DNA of 64,000 nt, taken from Hahella sp018986435. GTDB lineage: Bacteria > Pseudomonadota > Gammaproteobacteria > Pseudomonadales > Oleiphilaceae. Position numbers and translations under genes: made by a program. The notes under the pieces were generated by a model. That model was given only the letters and a program-made list of their open reading frames with translations, was not told where the DNA came from and did not search any database. The stretch covers positions 6,696,001 to 6,760,000 of the forward strand of contig NZ_CP192738.1 in the NCBI RefSeq assembly GCF_050749805.1, written 5' to 3'. Below, one piece after another: positions 62,246 through 64,000 of the stretch; position 1 is the first letter of the stretch; each line of letters begins with the position of its first letter.

Positions 62246-63268
62246 TCAGAACCGGTTCATGGCGTGATTGAGAATGCGCACGGTCATAGCGATAGCGTGG
62301 GGCACCACGATTTTCGCCACGGCCAGCCGATCCGAGTGATCGGTGGAAGACAACACCACGCCGCCCATGGAGTAGGAAATTTCACCGCCCTTGGTCAACA
62401 AGGGACGGATTTCCGCAGAGTTGGCGCTTAATGTGGGGAAGTCCGCCAAGGCCTGCTCCACCAGGGCGTCATCGTTCAGGTTCTCCGAGTCGTAGTAATC
62501 ACGCACCCAGGCCTCCCAGCCGGAATGGTTCAATGCGGAGGTGGTCCAGGTATGGTGCGGCTGCAATAAGTCCGTGGTGTGCAAGGTGAAGCCCAGCGTC
62601 TGAATCGTAGGCTGCGCCCAGAATGCGCTGTACCAGTATTGCCCCAGGTTATCGATGGGCTGAAAGGGAATGTTCTCAAAATCCTTGTACATGCTGTAGG
62701 TGGAGTAACTGCCTTGCCGATAGTTGGCCTCAGTGACCTGATAGCTCTTGTATTCAGAGTCCTCCGCCCCGAACCATCCAGTCTGACCGCCCGCGCCGTC
62801 ATCCAGGTGGTCGCCTTTCAGCCAGGACGCCGCCATGTTATCGACATCCCCCTTCACGCTCAGCTTGGAATAGTCATAGCCCCCGATGTCGTTGCCATGC
62901 GCGTCCACGCCGCGAGTATGGTTCTGGAAGTGCCAGTAAGAGGTGTAGTTGACGATGCTGGAGCCCAGACCCCATACCGGCGCCAGCACACAATCGCCGG
63001 TCACCGCGCCGCACAAAAAGGTGTCTTCGAAGTCATCCACGTCGTAGGCGCCCTGACCAATCATATCCGCCATCTGGGTCACGCTGATTCCCGCTGCAGC
63101 GGCCACCGCTTCCAGTTTGGCGTAGCTGGTGATGTCAGGATGCGTCCGCATGAACTCGACAGCGTCGATAACGAAGCGCTTGTGGGTTTCCTGTTTGAAA
63201 GCCAGAGCAGGTTGAGCCCCGAGGGAAGCAAGGATAACGCCGGCCAAAATCAGATTTTTATTTCCCAT
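62246..63268 (-). CDS. Exported zinc-dependent phospholipase C / S1-P1 nuclease-like enzyme
   Basis: The 340-residue product has a signal peptide (ALA|FKQE at about 23). Ligands of the trinuclear zinc fold are visible: His29 (ETHKRF), His113 and His117 (WHFQNHTRG), and the cluster His230, Asp233, His238/239, His248 and Glu252 (LHTTDLLQPHHTW and NHSGWEAWV), arranged as in B. cereus phospholipase C. It should hydrolyse phospholipids or nucleic acids outside the cell. The start has AAGGAG. It is first in an operon with the PPIase and anchored helical gene. Confidence 0.75.
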   Translation of the reverse strand: MGNKNLILAGVILASLGAQPALAFKQETHKRFVIDAVEFMRTHPDITSYAKLEAVAAAAGISVTQMADMIGQGAYDVDDFEDTFLCGAVTGDCVLAPVWGLGSSIVNYTSYWHFQNHTRGVDAHGNDIGGYDYSKLSVKGDVDNMAASWLKGDHLDDGAGGQTGWFGAEDSEYKSYQVTEANYRQGSYSTYSMYKDFENIPFQPIDNLGQYWYSAFWAQPTIQTLGFTLHTTDLLQPHHTWTTSALNHSGWEAWVRDYYDSENLNDDALVEQALADFPTLSANSAEIRPLLTKGGEISYSMGGVVLSSTDHSDRLAVAKIVVPHAIAMTVRILNHAMNRF

Positions 63269-63705
63269 GAACAGTCATCTCCTTATTTTTTATCGTGTTT
63301 GTGTAAGGAAACTCTAACTACTGCGTGTTACAGAAAGGTTGTAACGAAAAAGATGAGAGCGCCTTTTCGTAATCGCCCGTCATTCCTGGATTAATGGACC
63401 GACCCGCTTAACCAGGACGTTTTCTGCGGCATTCTCTGAACGCCGTTAGGAGAATAAAATATGATCAGGGTTACAATCACCCAAACAGGTGAACGCGATA
63501 GAAAATACGTATCGAAAAACCTAAGCCGCGCCAGCAACTGACTGGGTTCGTTAAGGGTTGAAATGAGGATGAAAAAAATAACTTGCAAAAAGGGGGTTGC
63601 CTTCTGAAAAGGCAGCGTCTATATTTTTCAGACCTGATTTCCAGGTCAAAAAGCATTCAAGATTTCTGACAACAGTCGAATTTAAAGTACGAATTTAGCA
63701 AACAC
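63269..63705. other. Intergenic region between zinc-hydrolase operon and ilvL
   Basis: 437 bp. The right part holds the ilvL promoter (63597-63625) and leader; the left part must hold the promoter of the zinc-hydrolase operon. No additional gene is convincing. Confidence 0.5.
63597..63625 (+). promoter_or_regulatory. ilvL/ilvG promoter
   Basis: -35 TTGCCT (63597-63602), 17 bp spacer, -10 TATATT (63620-63625). Confidence 0.75.
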
Positions 63706-63798
63706 ATGAAGCAAGCCCTGATTCTAGTCGTCAACCTTATTATCGTCGCGGTGGTCGTCGTACCTTCGCGGGGGTTGGCGTTTACGAGTCGGAACTAG
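63706..63798 (+). CDS. ilvL: ilv operon leader peptide
   Basis: A 30-residue ORF, MKQALILVVNLIIVAVVVVP and ten more residues. Thirteen of residues 5-19 are Leu, Ile or Val, the codon run that stalls ribosomes when branched-chain aminoacyl-tRNA is scarce. An attenuator hairpin follows at 63814-63849. A copy of the terminator's 3' arm, CGGGGGTT (63769-63776), lies within the ORF and can pair with AACCCCCG (63817-63824) as antiterminator. Confidence 0.92.
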   Translation: MKQALILVVNLIIVAVVVVPSRGLAFTSRN

Positions 63799-63813
63799 CA
63801 AAGTAAGACTTCG

Positions 63814-63849
63814 AAAAACCCCCGCTTCGCAAGAACCGGGGGTTTTTTT
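63814..63849 (+). terminator. ilv attenuator terminator
   Basis: AAAAACCCCCG pairs with CGGGGGTTTTT around a 12-base loop, ending in TTTTTTT (63843-63849). It competes with the antiterminator pairing 63769-63776 to 63817-63824. Confidence 0.93.
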
Positions 63850-63890
63850 ATGGCCCCAGCAGCAAGCGGCCACTGACGGGAACAGAGGAT

Positions 63891-64000
63891 ATGAACGGCG
63901 CACAATGTATTATCGAGAAGTTGACGAAGCACTCCGTTGACACCATTTTCGGGTATCCAGGGGGCTGCATCATGCCCCTGTATGACGCGCTCCTCGACGC
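63891..64000 (+). CDS. ilvG: Acetolactate synthase large subunit, partial (N-terminal)
   Basis: ATG at 63891 with GAGG upstream gives MNGAQCIIEKLTKHSVDTIF then GYPGGCIMPLYDALLDA, very like E. coli IlvG. It condenses pyruvate and 2-oxobutyrate in Ile/Val/Leu synthesis. Only the first ~36 codons are in the window. Confidence 0.92.
   Translation, partial: MNGAQCIIEKLTKHSVDTIFGYPGGCIMPLYDALLD

Noticed and set aside
63391..63588. 65-residue hydrophobic minus-strand frame upstream of ilvL
   Set aside because: No ribosome site, and no family resemblance; the sequence is an AT-rich promoter region.

Overview
The window reads as chromosome of a free-living marine gammaproteobacterium. Gene content and style (many orphan periplasmic binding proteins, TonB-linked B12 uptake, secreted glucan hydrolases, an E. 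coli-like ilvL-ilvG attenuator, bfd-bfr) best fit an oceanospirillalean such as Hahella. That assignment is recognition, not a search result. No rRNA, tRNA, CRISPR array, integrase or transposase was seen. Coding density is high, mostly single genes and 2-4 gene operons, with many divergent regulator/target pairs whose operators can be read directly.

Region by region. 1-1.6 kb: truncated MFS exporter divergent from a LysR regulator. 1.6-4.5 kb: AT-richer island with a lipase-like putative toxin and two tandem copies of its downstream (putative immunity) gene; the second copy still carries a scrap of the toxin 3' end. 4.9-10.7 kb: large class A penicillin-binding protein, GH8 glucanase with CBM2, DUF4349 lipoprotein. 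11-18 kb: 2OG-Fe(II) oxygenase, DUF1348 gene and TetR regulator sharing three evenly spaced operators, a zinc-ribbon/TM2/pilin-like mosaic, gamma-glutamyltranspeptidase, AraC regulator. 18-22.8 kb: PF10118 protein, MarR regulator plus membrane protein each behind the same operator, FeS (6-4) photolyase, a frameshifted zinc-ribbon HExxH membrane protein, GNAT. 22.9-34.9 kb: orphan solute-binding proteins, LysR/VOC pair with a perfect operator, GhrA-like reductase, acyltransferase, CurA-like reductase and SDR, PfkB kinase. 35-45 kb: beta-barrel protein, repeat-rich lipoprotein, MATE exporter behind a long leader with a 10-codon ORF, GH3 glucan hydrolase and its LacI regulator with three visible operators. 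45-48.9 kb: cobalamin riboswitch controlling btuF-btuC-btuD-tonB. 49-60 kb: MocR regulator divergent from a branched-chain aminotransferase, AdeT-like protein, RNase II, an M50 protease with TPR-like tail coupled to a small conserved protein, DUF2505 protein, Fur-box-marked bfd and bfr. 60.4-63.3 kb: three-gene operon of a zinc phospholipase C/S1-P1-like exported enzyme, a parvulin-like foldase and a membrane-anchored helical protein. 63.6-64 kb: promoter, ilvL leader peptide, attenuator and the start of ilvG.

Most worth following: the lipase/immunity cassette with duplicated immunity gene, the zinc-hydrolase/foldase/anchored-helix operon, the peptide-encoding leader before the MATE gene, and the triple-operator DUF1348/TetR locus.
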